Shown one piece after another: positions 33,179 to 44,789 of a stretch of DNA of 64,000 nt (position 1 is the stretch's first letter; the number at the start of each line of letters is the position of its first letter). Location of the stretch: positions 25,320,476 through 25,384,475 of the forward strand of contig OX463841.1 of NCBI GenBank assembly GCA_949825065.1, written 5' to 3'. The notes beneath the pieces were generated by a model that saw nothing but the letters and a program-made list of their open reading frames with translations, was not told the origin of the DNA and did no database searches. The position numbers and the translations under genes are program-made. The DNA comes from Odontocerum albicorne (taxonomy: Eukaryota > Arthropoda > Insecta > Trichoptera > Odontoceridae).

Positions 33179-34038
33179 CATAGTTTCCCAAACTTTTTCG
33201 TCCCGTAGACCACTTGCCGATTTTTTTGTTTTCCGTAGACCCCCTTGCCTGCCTAATATTGAATTTTCTTAAACTTATTAACTTCAAATGTATTTTTGAC
33301 AGCTGACACAATGCTGTTCACCTTGATAAGGTTTTTTGTAGAGTGGACAATTGTAAAAAAAATAAAAATGTAAAATTTTTATTCATACCTTTATTGAAAA
33401 GACACAAAATGCAAGTAAATATTTGGCTTTGGAACTAAACAAATCAAAACCTAGTAAAATTCTTACATGAAATTAATACACAAATAATACTGTTAATGAG
33501 AGGGATAAACCTGATGCTCTGATAGCAATGGTTCAATATTTGGCTTCAAATTAATTAGGTATAGTCTTAAATCTCCATGTTCAGGGATTTGTATTTGATT
33601 TCTTTTTTTTTTTGTAAGAAGATTGTCAACCGCCCTAAAACCTCTTTCCACGAGGTATGAAGATGAAAAAGCTAACAAAACCTTTTTTGTGATAGTCCAT
33701 AATGCAGGATAAGCAACAGGAATGTCTTTCTGAAGCCAGAACTGCTGATACCCCTGCAACTGAACTGCACCTTAAGTTCTTCGTTTGTACTTATTCCAAT
33801 CAGTTCTTCTTGTAATATATACATATGTTATACTATATGTACACACAATATATGTTAGATATAATAAGACATTTACGGAACGCCTAAATATTGATTGTGA
33901 TCTGCCTAAATGGGATCCGCTCACGTGGACGCCCATTTACATCTCGTGCACCCTCATTTTCTTTTCTCGCTGACATATACCCCCTGCAAGTCGACATCGA
34001 CCCTTGGGGGTCCATATAGACCACTTTGGGAATCTTTG
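33179..34038. mobile_element. hAT element, internally deleted
   Basis: Ends CATAGTTTCCCAAACTTTTT and, on the complement, CAAAGATTCCCAAAGTGGTC, followed by the near-matching 8-bp target duplications GACTAGAC (33171-33178) and CTCTAGAC (34039-34046). Both ends carry the 'gtagaccac/ggtctatatggaccccc' block. The only coding remnant is a transposase C terminus. Confidence 0.75.
33493..33759 (-). pseudogene. hAT transposase C-terminal (dimerisation) fragment
   Basis: The minus frame reads LLAFSSSYLVERGFRAVDNL, then LLTKKKRNQIQIPEHGDLRL and LSEHQVYPSH. This is the hAT C-terminal dimerisation region in the form seen in SCAND3/ZBED-like proteins (S.YLVErgFSav..LlTkkRnrL...gdLRL.l....P.i..L...hQ.hpSH). 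The BED finger and RNase H-like catalytic core are gone. Confidence 0.85.
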
Positions 34039-34046
34039 CTCTAGAC

Positions 34047-34767
34047 GTATATTTTGTAGAACGTAAATAAGGGGTTTTTCGAAAATTGCAAAGCAAATAA
34101 TTAACCAGAAATATTTTAAAGAACCTGAATGTGAAAATATTTCTTTTTAATTAGCTATGAGAATCGAACTGTTCAAATAAAAAGCCTTAATATTTCCATA
34201 CCTTTTTTTGTATCCTGATTTTTTTCAATTCATGAGATGCCGATATATATATCGTTCGGAAATTCATTTGAGCTGCACTATTTTTTTTTATGGCTTTTGA
34301 ATAAATTCACATCAGCAAGGAATAAGTCTTTCAGGCACAGCATCAACACTAAATTATGAATAATATGTTAAGGAGCGGTTAGTTTTTGATAAAAAAATAT
34401 AGCAAAATAAATTTCCTACTTAATGTAAAAGTGATGTTTAGTGTTTGTATGATTGTCTAAGTCTAGTGTGTGTGGATTGTATAGTTAGTACGCCTAAACA
34501 CGAGTGCGTGACAAGGGATGAGTCGGGTATAGTAAGGAGGGTCACGTCATTTCTTCGTCAGGTCCTGTTTGTGTTTACTTGATAATATTTGCTTTAATTT
34601 GTTCTCAAAATGTCTTTCATTATTCTCGAAAGCCAAAATCAAGAGTTATTACATAAAACTCTCAAAATCCTCTTGATAAAATGCTGAAATTTAGTTTGGG
34701 AATTATTGAGAGTAATATCTAAAGTAAAAGCGCATTTTTTCATGGATTTTATTTATTTCCACATACA
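34047..34767. other. AT-rich spacer
   Basis: Nothing supported. Confidence 0.4.
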
Positions 34768-35257
34768 CGTATCATCATCATCATTGTCAACCAGGATCGA
34801 TCCACTGCTGGATGAAGGTCACCCCAAGTTGACTCCAAATAGTTCGATTTTTTTCTCGTTGATGCCATGTGATGCTGCCATACTTCCTGATTTCATCTAT
34901 TCAGCGTAGGTTCGGTCTTCTTCTGGGCCTCTTTATGCCTCATGGGTACCATTGAATTATTTCGGATATCCATCGGGAGAGTGATGTTCTGGCTACGTGT
35001 CCCGCCCATTGCCACTTAATTTTCTTGCACACCTTTATAATGTCTTCTACCTTTGTTTTGTTGCGAATCCAGGTGTTTCGTTTACGGTCTCTTTTAGTAT
35101 ATCCCAACATGCATCTCTCCATGCCCCTTTGTGCGGTCTGGAGCTTTTGTGTGTTCTTTACTGTGAGCGTCCATGCCTCGCAGCCATACGTAAGTACTGA
35201 GAGAATACACTGGTTGTAGATATTTCGCTTCAAATATATTGACACACACGTATACAC
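34768..35257 (-). pseudogene. RTE-like LINE, reverse transcriptase C-terminal fragment and 3' end
   Basis: The minus frame reads YNQCILSVLTYGCEAWTLTV, ERCMLGYTKRDRKRNTWIRN, KVEDIIKVCKKIKWQWAGHVARTS and EIIQWYP, the C-terminal end of RTE/BovB-type LINE ORFs (yNqCvLPvLtYG.EtWtlt...kl...qr.mER.mLg...rDr.rN..ir..t...D......lKW.WAGHvAR). It breaks by stops near 34920. The 3' end is a GATGATGATGAT tail at about 34768, typical for this class. Confidence 0.85.
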
Positions 35258-36386
35258 AAATGTAAATATTTAATTTTAATTTTAGTTTAACTTAGTAAGG
35301 TTTTTACTAATAAGCTGAATCTTATCACAATATTTAGAAAATTTTATAATTTTGAAGCAATCAGTGTTAAATTCAATTCTCCTTAGTTGGTTAATGATAC
35401 AATGGTTCTAAGTTGTCAAATATTAACAGCAACAAAAAGGTACTGAAAAATAAGATAAAAATATATTCTACAGAGCATTGTTAATATTAATATAGTTTCT
35501 TTTGCCCAGTCTTACAATTCGGAATAATTGAATATTATGTAACTAATTTTAAAACTGCAAGAAAATATATTAATCCAACAATATTGATAAAACTTTGGAC
35601 TATCTAACGAACTCTAATATGTTGATTTGAAAATTATAAAAGTTGAAGATATTTTTAAAGATCAATCGCTTGGTCAATAAAGAAACACACATGATTACGA
35701 GTATAAGCAAATTGGACGTAATAGATTGAGAACAAAATTTATATTAAGACCCCTTAGTGCAAGACAACCATTGCCCAACTCTGTAGTGATAAATGCTATT
35801 AAACATTTCAAAAAGTTCTTCAAGTATTTTTTTTCAATTAATGTAAAACACAACTATGAAAAATTTATATATGGATATTTAATCATTCTATTAACATATG
35901 GCATTTTCCTTCCTTCGTCCAAAAAGTAAGAATTCTTGAATAACCTTATGTCCTTATTTTTGTTAACATATTTTTTTATTCTGTATTTAATAAGCCTTAA
36001 CTTTCTACAGAGTTTAGATAATATGAAAAATGCACAAATCGACCGAAAAAATAACTTAATTATTCACCTATACTATCTCTGGTTTATACCAAAATGTCAA
36101 AATGTGTTATCGTGATGTCATTTCGAAATTTTGTTTCAATTTATATGTGCGTATTTGGAATTGCAAAACTTTTTTTGAAATCGATTTAACTGAAATATTA
36201 TATAATAAATGTCAAGAAACACTATTTTTAAAATGATCATAACAAAGAGCAGACTCTTCTCAAGGGCGCCCTCACTCAAGAATCGAACACACTATTATTG
36301 ACAGATTAAAAATATTACAAAAAAAAACAAATTGAGTGTAAGGATAGGAAGGTGGAAGCTGCGGTTGTTCGATTACACACATACAT
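35258..36386. other. AT-rich spacer with dispersed-repeat copy at 36087-36190
   Basis: Apart from the repeat shared with 10397-10500, nothing supported. Confidence 0.4.
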
Positions 36387-39040
36387 ACATAACATAACGC
36401 TATTTCCCTGTCAGGGTAGGCAAAGGTGACAGAGCGTCATACTTTTCTATATCGACACACATCCTTAGCCTCATATACTTCTATACACTTTCTCTTATAA
36501 TTACTACGATTGCTCTGGTTTTCTGTTTCCTTCTTTTAGAATTCATTCACTTGATCCAACCATACTTTCTTGGGTTTCCTCTCACGCGTCTTCTTCTAAC
36601 ATTTGCACTATTTTTCCGTTTTGTTAGTCTTTCTTCATTCATTCGTTTAACATACCCAAACCATCTCAACGTACTCTTTTTTATCTTACTTAACACGCCA
36701 GTGTTAAGTTCACATTCATCCCTTATCACTTAATTCTGTATTCTGTCATACATTGTTACTCCATGTATTCTTCTCAATGCAAGCATCTCTCAAGCATTTA
36801 TTCGGTTCCTTTCAGTCTTTTTCCACGTCTACGTTTCACTCCCATACACCAAAGTTGGTACCAAATACTATTATGGACTATCATCTCGGCAGATTTTGAT
36901 ACTGTCCGGCTCTAATATATATGTTTTAGTCACTGTTTCTATCGCTACACGCCGTTAGATATCCCTCTTAACTCTTCGATCATCTGTAAAAATACTATCC
37001 AACTAGCAGAATTCCTCAACTTGATCCAATCTTTAATTTTTCACCCATATGTCGTATTTACAATTTTCCTTTTACACTTTTCTATCTCAATTATTCTGAA
37101 TTTTGCAACATCCATTCTCAGATCTTTCTCTTTGCATCTCTTATACAATTTACTTATCAAATTCTGCAATTTGTCTTCACTCTCCGCCAAGACTATATTG
37201 TCATGTCCATACAGTAATTCGCATACGTTCCCATTCGACATTTGTATGACACTAATTCACCTCTGAGTTCCTTCACACATTAATCTATATAAATATTGAA
37301 CAACCAGGGTGACATAACGCATCCTTGCTTTACGCCTTTCGAGCCGTCGAGGCACCATTTATTCTTGTACATGCTCAACTTTCGGCGTGTATTAATTCAA
37401 TATTTTCGATAGCTTGTCGCCTATGACGCGGTCATACGATTTTTCTAAGTCTACAAACGCACAAAATAGTTTTTATTTTTTATCATACATTTTTCCACAA
37501 GCACACGCAAAGAGAAAATCTGATACACGCACCCTCGCCTACTTAAAAAGGTGCCCTGAGCATCACACACTTTCTTCTCAGTTTTTCTTCTCAATCTCTC
37601 TATTAGAATTTTTCCGCACAGTTTACTTGCTACACTCAGCGAACTAATGGCTCTATAACTTCCACACTCCATTCTTGCATCCTTACCTTTATATAACGGA
37701 ACAATCAATGCCCTTCTCCAATATTTCGGTGCGTATTTAGATTTCTAGCATTTGTTGAAAAACTGTCTCAGCCACTCGATCATTCGTTCACCCCCATACA
37801 CTATTAGTTCTTAGCTCACGCAGCTGGACGCTTTCCCTTTTTTTATGTATTTTACAGCTGTTCGTATTTCTTGTAGACTGATCTCATTCAAATTTTCCAA
37901 ACGCATACTATTTTCAGCTAAACCAAACTCACCGTTGTTTCTACTAGTATTGTTACTCTCGTACAGTTCTTCAAAATATTCCTTCCATCTTGAACGAACC
38001 TTCCTTCTTCTGACAAAACTCTTCCATTCTTATATTTGATTCCACTCATACCTTCCCGTACCGTTTATCTTACTTCCTTCTTAAATATTTTCATATCCCC
38101 CTCCCGCATACATACTCAACTTTCTGGCTTCTTCATCTTTAGGTTCTTTATCTTTTCCTCAACTAGTATTTTTATTTTTATCTTCCATTATTTGTATCTC
38201 ATTCTTTCCATTCCTTAATTTATTTTTCTTGCTTCGACAAATATTCTCCATGCTATTTTTTCCCTTTCACGCAGTCTTTAAATATCATGTCCCACCATGC
38301 ATCCCATTTTTTACTTCCAACTTTCGCCGTACCACAGACAACTTTTGCTATGTCCACCAGTATTTTATCACACTCATCCATTCTTTTTCAATACGTAATC
38401 CATCACTTATCAATTTTATTTTGGCTTGCACACTCTAAATTCCTTTTTATTCTCATCATCTTGCTGTTTTTCACATCTGATTCTTAAGGCCGGCAATTCT
38501 TTACGTATACCAGATCGCCACCCACGGAGAGTATTTATTCTGTTCACCACTAAATACCGGTCTGAGCCGATATCTGCTTCTTTTGTATCGAAAATGCTCT
38601 TTTGCAGTGAATAGTTCACGCATATATAATATAATCAATTAACGATCGTTCATTTCCTCTTTCCCACGTAAATATAGTAGGTACATATGCGTATGATTCC
38701 TTTTGTGGTCAAAAAAAGTATTTGGCACCAAATTATCATTCATTGTCTAAGCATCCTTCTAGCATTCTATCTGCATTATCATTTGTTCGTCTATCACAAA
38801 ACTTGCCTAACATCGATTCAAACTACCTCTTTTGATGCCAGTCCATGCATTCAAGCCAATATAATCTTGTAATTTTTCTTCTTTTTTCTAAAATGTTTCT
38901 AGTACAATTTTAAAAATTTTCTTTGCTTTCGTCAGTTTCACTGTTGGCCGGATCATACCCTATCACAAGTAAAATACGTGTTACGTCTGCTTTAAAATTG
39001 ATCCACATACATCTTGGGCTACCAGACTCATAATATTTCA
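36387..39040 (-). pseudogene. LINE family 'alpha': endonuclease + reverse transcriptase, long decayed copy
   Basis: Read 5' to 3' on the minus strand. At about 38650-38900 there are AP-endonuclease remnants (LNAWTG, then DEQMIMQIEC and HKRNHTHMYL in shifting frames, matching 'DLNA..G......vNdNGe....C......HK..HtyTW'). At 38416-38619 lies the endonuclease end (EADIGSDRYLVVNRIN). At 37451-37708 lies the RT start (IVPLYKGKDARMECGSYRAI). At 37041-37241 lies the polymerase core with the YADD box degraded to YGHDN, followed by AESEDKLQNLI. At 36547-36729 lies the C terminus (LRWFGYVKRMNEERLTKR). The 3' UTR ends near 36387. Three further copies lie at 55765, 58140 and 61690. Confidence 0.8.
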
Positions 39041-40214
39041 TGTGTTTACTCAACCACTAGGATATTAATGCTCCCACACCCTGTTTGGCTCTTTTATTAT
39101 CCTTCACACCAGATCACACACCTAACATTCCTAGTACTCTAGCACACTATATTCCAACTTATTTATTTCATTATAGCATATAGTTCATTCATTTTCCATT
39201 CGTTCCTCCCCAAATATTCTACACACCTACCCTTAACTCCGCCCTCCTCTAGACCAGACATACGGCGCAGTGATGCAGCGCTATTAGATTATAGTAATAC
39301 TGTTTCGAGACATTGCAAGTAACTTTTTCCCGAACTACTCGTACTTACATTATTCAATTTGAAATACAATATTATATATTATTCTAAAAAAAAATAAAGA
39401 CCGGTTAGTATAAATATATTATATGTAATACAATTTGAAAAAAATATATACATGTTAAATGAATTGTTCAATATTATAAATACTAATAACGATACATATA
39501 GTAATGTGAAATATTTTAGTAAATTTTGCTATAGTCATATGAAAAAATATTAAGGGTAAATTGGGATTTCAAGAACGAAAAAAAAACAATGTAAGTCAAG
39601 ATAAGCTTGCTTACTTGTTCAGAATGATATGTTAATAGTCCCGAAATATTTTGACATTAAGTTCTAAGTGAATTAGAACATATCTTGAAGAGTTGTAAAT
39701 ATAAATTACACTATTCTGATCAATTGCTTCCGCGTGTTCCACAATATTTGCGATATTATTTAAATATACTCGTACCACGCGGAATTGTTCTCAAAATTGG
39801 AATACATACGAATACGTATAAAGATCTGATCTCCAAAAAAGATATGTTAATATTTTTGAACCTACCTACACACCGTATAAATAAAAATTGAGTCGAAAAA
39901 ATGTTTCAATGCTGAATTTCTCCTTAAAAAATCAATCTTAAAAATGTTTCCTGAAATATATTTAAAACAAATATACGAGTATGTATGCTTTTGTATATAC
40001 ACCAAATTCGAACGCGATAAGTTATTACTCAAACAGTTGCATTTTCCTTTTTAATCCTCATACTGTTATGTAAATAGGGTATCACTCTAATGTGGACATA
40101 GTCCTCTATCTTTGAGGTCCTGATGCGTCATTATTTAATAGAGATTTCTTATCTGTATGTACTATATCATCATCAAAACTAAATTGAAGACGATAATAAG
40201 ATCAATCGAAAAAT
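39041..40214. other. GT-C 3' flank, AT-rich
   Basis: Possible 5' remains of the LINE up to about 39250; otherwise nothing supported. Confidence 0.4.
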
Positions 40215-41732
40215 CTACACTAAAAGCTTCGTTTCTTTCAGAACTGTAATCACTCTGGATATCAATTTATCTTTATACTTCCAAATTAATGGATCTTTTA
40301 CTGGATCTTGCCAGAAATCTTCACAGTTCCACAAATCAAGATGACAATTCTTACGGTAGTGATGTAATTGCGCATACTTTGTCTTAATAGTATATGTCAT
40401 AGTAGTGTTGAACATGATTTTTATTGGAAGATGGTTATGAACACTGATCACTCTTCGTGTGTCGAAGAATGATTTGATATACTCAAAAGGATGTGTAAAA
40501 TTTCTGGATCTGTAAACATGCTGCATCATATGCATGTAGGCAGGAATATCCAGATAAGGTGACTTAGAATTCATTTGATCCATAAAATATACATGTCGAA
40601 CATTAAACGATGCAAAAGACTTGTAATCTTTGACTATGCGTATTATATTTTTTATTAAACTTGGCCAGTCATCGTCTTTTATAGGAACTATTATTTCATC
40701 AATATCCAAAATCGCTATATAATCATAAGAATAAAGGTTTTTATAAAAACAGTCATTGAGAGTTATAATTTCGTTGAGCTTTTTTTCAGTTAAGTTATCT
40801 TTTAAAAATATATGACGAAGTAAGGGTATATTCGGTTGTCCATATGGAAGTGTGAGTGGTCTGCAATCAATATCTCCGCGACTCTTATAATAATCTATAA
40901 CTTTTCTCATATTCGGATGCACTTGATACTCGTACATGAACACTTTGTCTACTCCCATGAGTTTCATGAATTCAATCCACTCTACGAGACGTGATGAAAC
41001 GTCTTTTTCGATATAGTCTAGTCCTTTTACACATACAGCGATGTGTTTTTTAATTGAAGGTATGTTATATATTATTTTTAAAAGATTTGTAGCAGTGCCG
41101 CACATTTTTTTTACAATCGAAACAGCAGCGGGTATCTTGCTTCCAGGAAATCTTTTATATGGACATGATATCATATATGGAGCAAATTTACCCTCTTTCA
41201 TTGAACTCCACTTTTCAGACCATAAATACATAATTTTCCTAGTTTTTACAATGGTTGGCTTAATTTCATCCTCAAACCATAAATAACAAAAAACTACAGT
41301 TTTCAATTCTTTAACATTGATCATAGACAATATTCGAACATAACCTACATTCGGCCCTGCTCGAGTATCGAAGAATGCACTATATAATTGAAATGTATAC
41401 CTTCTGGAACGAAAAATTTGCCAGTATACGTTGTGATATTTAATATCATAGATATGGGGTAATTGAGCACACGATACGTTTATATGAAACATCGAAAAGC
41501 CGAGGTGTTGAATATTTCTCCAGTATAGAAGTGGCAGATTGGAATGCTCTTTATCTGCTTTATTATATAGCATTACTTTAGCCACGGGTGAAGTTTTCAG
41601 CTCACCCCACCAGATACGATTCAATGAAATCTTAAAACCCTTTTTATCTATCGCACAAAATAAATATACCAATACAATGATAATTATTATTGTAAAAATA
41701 ATTACTGAAACCGACATCATCACCTTGAATAA
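40215..41732 (-). CDS. GT-C: glycosyltransferase family 92 (DUF23), main coding exon
   Basis: The exon opens at a phase-0 acceptor (TTTTTTTCTTGCAG|TTATTCAAG). The first in-exon ATGs (MMSVSV) directly precede a strong membrane anchor (VSVIIFTIIIIIVLVYLFCA), so they could be the start if no upstream coding exon exists. The stem domain differs most from the other paralogues (ELKTSPVAKV; RSRRYTFQLYSAFFDTRAG). GT92 blocks are all present: CVKGLDYIEKDVSS (one extra residue compared with paralogues), VEWIEFMKLMGVDKVFMYEY, NDCFYKN, LDIDEIIVP (345-348 of the 507-residue frame that begins two codons upstream of the exon) and AQLHHYRKNC. A 95-bp-spaced second copy of the acceptor region occurs upstream (41810-41845) with GG instead of AG. 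Probably functional; most diverged of the four. Confidence 0.9.
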   Translation of the reverse strand, partial: LFKVMMSVSVIIFTIIIIIVLVYLFCAIDKKGFKISLNRIWWGELKTSPVAKVMLYNKADKEHSNLPLLYWRNIQHLGFSMFHINVSCAQLPHIYDIKYHNVYWQIFRSRRYTFQLYSAFFDTRAGPNVGYVRILSMINVKELKTVVFCYLWFEDEIKPTIVKTRKIMYLWSEKWSSMKEGKFAPYMISCPYKRFPGSKIPAAVSIVKKMCGTATNLLKIIYNIPSIKKHIAVCVKGLDYIEKDVSSRLVEWIEFMKLMGVDKVFMYEYQVHPNMRKVIDYYKSRGDIDCRPLTLPYGQPNIPLLRHIFLKDNLTEKKLNEIITLNDCFYKNLYSYDYIAILDIDEIIVPIKDDDWPSLIKNIIRIVKDYKSFASFNVRHVYFMDQMNSKSPYLDIPAYMHMMQHVYRSRNFTHPFEYIKSFFDTRRVISVHNHLPIKIMFNTTMTYTIKTKYAQLHHYRKNCHLDLWNCEDFWQDPVKDPLIWKYKDKLISRVITVLKETKLLV

Positions 41733-42326
41733 CTGCAAGAAAAAAAATACTCATGTATTAATATGTAAATAATTTACTACCTTAAAAACAATTTCTTAAT
41801 CCAACATGCTCATCTTGAATAACTGGAAGAAAAAAATACTTATCGTATATTCACGATAAATTTTTATTGTTTTAATTTAAAAACGAAACTTTTACGATGT
41901 TAGACAGACGATAGCTCCCCTGGTTAACATTCTTGCAAAACATTCGATGTTTTGTTCTTGATTCTTGCTGCGATTCAGGCTGATTTCATTTCTAGACATT
42001 ATAATTTATGTACCATATACACGTACATATCAATACACCAAATCGTATTCTGTGGGTAGGCACAAAGAACACATCCATCCACACAGAACGTCTCATTGCA
42101 ATCCATACATCTCTCGTTGCAATCCATGTTCATCAAAGCTTTCATGGTTTTAAATAAATATTTTTATTTTAACCTTTTGGTTGATTATATCTGATTCATG
42201 TGGAATTTGGCAATTTCATCATATTGATGCATTTGTATGAATGTCTGCGTATGTGCTGGTGATTCAAGGTTATATATGTTGAGTTTAAGTGTATATAATT
42301 GCTTACGTTGTGTTGAAACGTTACTT
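41733..42326. other. GT-C upstream region
   Basis: Holds a duplicated relic of the GT-C splice-acceptor region at 41810-41845 (CATCTTGAATAACTGGAAG versus CACCTTGAATAACTGCAAG), in which the acceptor AG has become CC on the reading strand. No first exon was identified. Confidence 0.45.
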
Positions 42327-42520
42327 GACCTCTGTGGTTAAGTTAGTTCGACATCTTCCAATCCGGGGGATGTACGAATATGTTAGATGTTTGTAGGTGC
42401 CCGATTTAAAAAAAAAGAGTTCCAGTCTGGTTTTAACTTTAGATCTCTATAATGCGTTTCTAGTAAGTTGGAAGAGATCCGTCATATGCCAGTAAACCCG
42501 CCGCCAGATCGTTTTATGTA
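42327..42520 (+). repeat. tRNA-derived SINE, diverged copy
   Basis: GACCTCTGTGG head, GAGTTCCAGTCTGGTTTTAAC body and TTGGAAGAGATCCGTCATATG-CAGTAAACCCGCCGCCAG tail, colinear with the copy at 32876. The B box is degraded. It ends in a short AATACAATACAAA tract. Confidence 0.7.
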
Positions 42521-43372
42521 CAACGAAAGTAAAATACAATACAAATGTTCACAATAACGGGTCCACAAAGAAAAACGGGTCCACCCAGAAAAGTTGACAT
42601 AGTTAATTTGAACGGAAGAAATTTATTATCTAACAAAATTTTCTACCAAAACAAGCTTCAATAAGGAAAGTTTACAAAATTACCTTTTTACTTCGATTTC
42701 TCATGAATCTAGTGTTTGAAAATATCAGTACGTGTGGGAGAAATATTTATAACACGTCAATGGCTTAAACTAAATAATATTTGGTCTTTTATAATTCTCA
42801 CTTTATGACTCTTGGTTATTAAAATCCAAAATTTAAATATGTTCTCAGGTCAATAATCTTGTCCTATATTTTTTTTAATCTTGCTTTGAAACCGATAAAT
42901 TAAAAAATTAACTTATAAAGGAAAACTATTGATTGACATTTGAGCTTTTATAAAAAAAAGTCATAATGTTTGACATTTTGATACTGCATTAGTATATACT
43001 GTTTTGTTTTTACTTGTAACAATAGCAATGTGAGTAAATTTGGAATAGCATTATTTTAAAATATACATGGATGAGTTGAATATAGGTATCTGAAGATATT
43101 GAAAACGTTTTGAGAAAATAAAAAAAATTGAGCCATCGTACTTCATTGATAACTAAAATATTTATTGTACTATACAGCAAGTCTAGTTTAAAAACAAAAG
43201 AAGCACAACATTTGTCATTAAAATCATATACTCGGAAAGGCAACTGTATAAACAAATCAAAAGTATAATTTTATATTTATTTTGGATCAGTATCAGTTCT
43301 CTACCATTACATTAAACAAAAAAATAGAAAATGATTAATGTAAATTAATACATTGAACAAAATAAGTTGAAT
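42521..43372. other. AT-rich spacer
   Basis: Nothing supported. Confidence 0.4.
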
Positions 43373-43600
43373 TTACATATAAGGTAATTTGTTTATTAGA
43401 TCACGCAATACACCCCCCACCCCCCGCCACGACAAGGCAAGGATCCCGGAAGGGATAGTCGCGTTTTCTGATGATCCTGTAACCCCCGAGGAATATGGTG
43501 TTCCAGCAGGGTCACCTAAGGCAGAATATTCACAGGTGAATATCCAGACCAAAATAATCCACACATGCAAATCTTCAAGGGTGGACCAGGTACTTAATAA
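43373..43600 (-). other. GC-rich open-frame island of unknown nature
   Basis: A stretch near 50% GC within 30% surroundings is open on both strands. The minus frame (no ATG; would need splicing or be internal) reads LHVWIILVWIFTCEYSALGD, hydrophobic like a signal peptide, then a polar part with an NAT sequon and an end GGVLRDLINKLPYM. It could be an exon, a transposon piece or chance. I recognise no family. Confidence 0.25.
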
Positions 43601-44238
43601 ATTGTTATTTTAAATACGGCTGGAAAAATGGACGAAGACTGCAACAGATTTTTCTTATCTGATCGTTTCGGAATCCTTCGCCATCGGAATCTCAGGCTTG
43701 ACTTGTCAAAATTATGTTTGCTAGTGTGCAAAAGCATACATACATCAAATCAATACACAAGGTGTTTTCCATTTTCATGCGCCTACACCGAGGTTCACGG
43801 TGATCGGCGAGTTGTAACAAAAGATGAGATAAAATTTATTTTGTACATATTAATGTACACCATATTTAAAAACGTTTAAGAGAGAATTTAAAGAAACTTT
43901 ATCTGAGAATGTCATTTTATCTTAATTTACCGTTGTTCCATGTCATAATTCACTTTCCATTCCGTTCTTCTACTTATCAGGCGGCCTTGTGAGAGTGATG
44001 GCACCCTGACCCTAAAAGGGTAAGGGAATAAATAAAGAAATTAAATAATACAGATTCAGATATAATGTTTACTATTTTAAACGCAAATAAATGGTATAAA
44101 AACGATTTATAAGTACAATAGTTCTAAAAGCTAAGAGTAGTAACAAAAATATATATTATTATTCACACACACGAACGACCTTTTATAAAGGCTTACTGTT
44201 GAAAAATAACTCAGTGTCAACCAATATGAATACGTTTG
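43601..44238. other. spacer left of the pentanucleotide array
   Basis: No gene supported. A GC-richer piece at 43978-44020 resembles a retroposon end but was not matched to the SINE. Confidence 0.35.
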
Positions 44239-44789
44239 ATACAATACAATACAATACAATACAATACAATACAATACAATACAATACAATACAATACAAT
44301 ACAATACAATACAATACAATACAATACAATACAATACAATACAATACAATACAATACAATACAATACAATACAATACAATACAATACAATACAATACAAT
44401 ACAATACAATACAATACAATACAATACAATACAATACAATACAATACAATACAATACAATACAATACAATACAATACAATACAATACAATACAATACAAT
44501 ACAATACAATACAATACAATACAATACAATACAATACAATACAATACAATACAATACAATACAATACAATACAATACAATACAATACAATACAATACAAT
44601 ACAATACAATACAATACAATACAATACAATACAATACAATACAATACAATACAATACAATACAATACAATACAATACAATACAATGCAATGCAATGCAAT
44701 ACAATACAATACAATACAATACAATACAATACAATACAATACAATACAATACAATACAATACAATACAATACAATACAATACAATACAA
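44239..44789. repeat. (ATACA)n microsatellite, about 110 units
   Basis: About 550 bases of near-perfect ATACA/ACAAT repeats, interrupted once by three GCAAT units at 44686-44700. Because five is not a multiple of three and the unit has no stop in any register, frames of about 200 codons stay open in several registers on both strands. They are not genes. Confidence 0.99.

Noticed and set aside
40215..41772. Opposite-strand open frames inside the GT92 exons (for example 41041-41286)
   Set aside because: Shadows of the conserved coding frame on the other strand.
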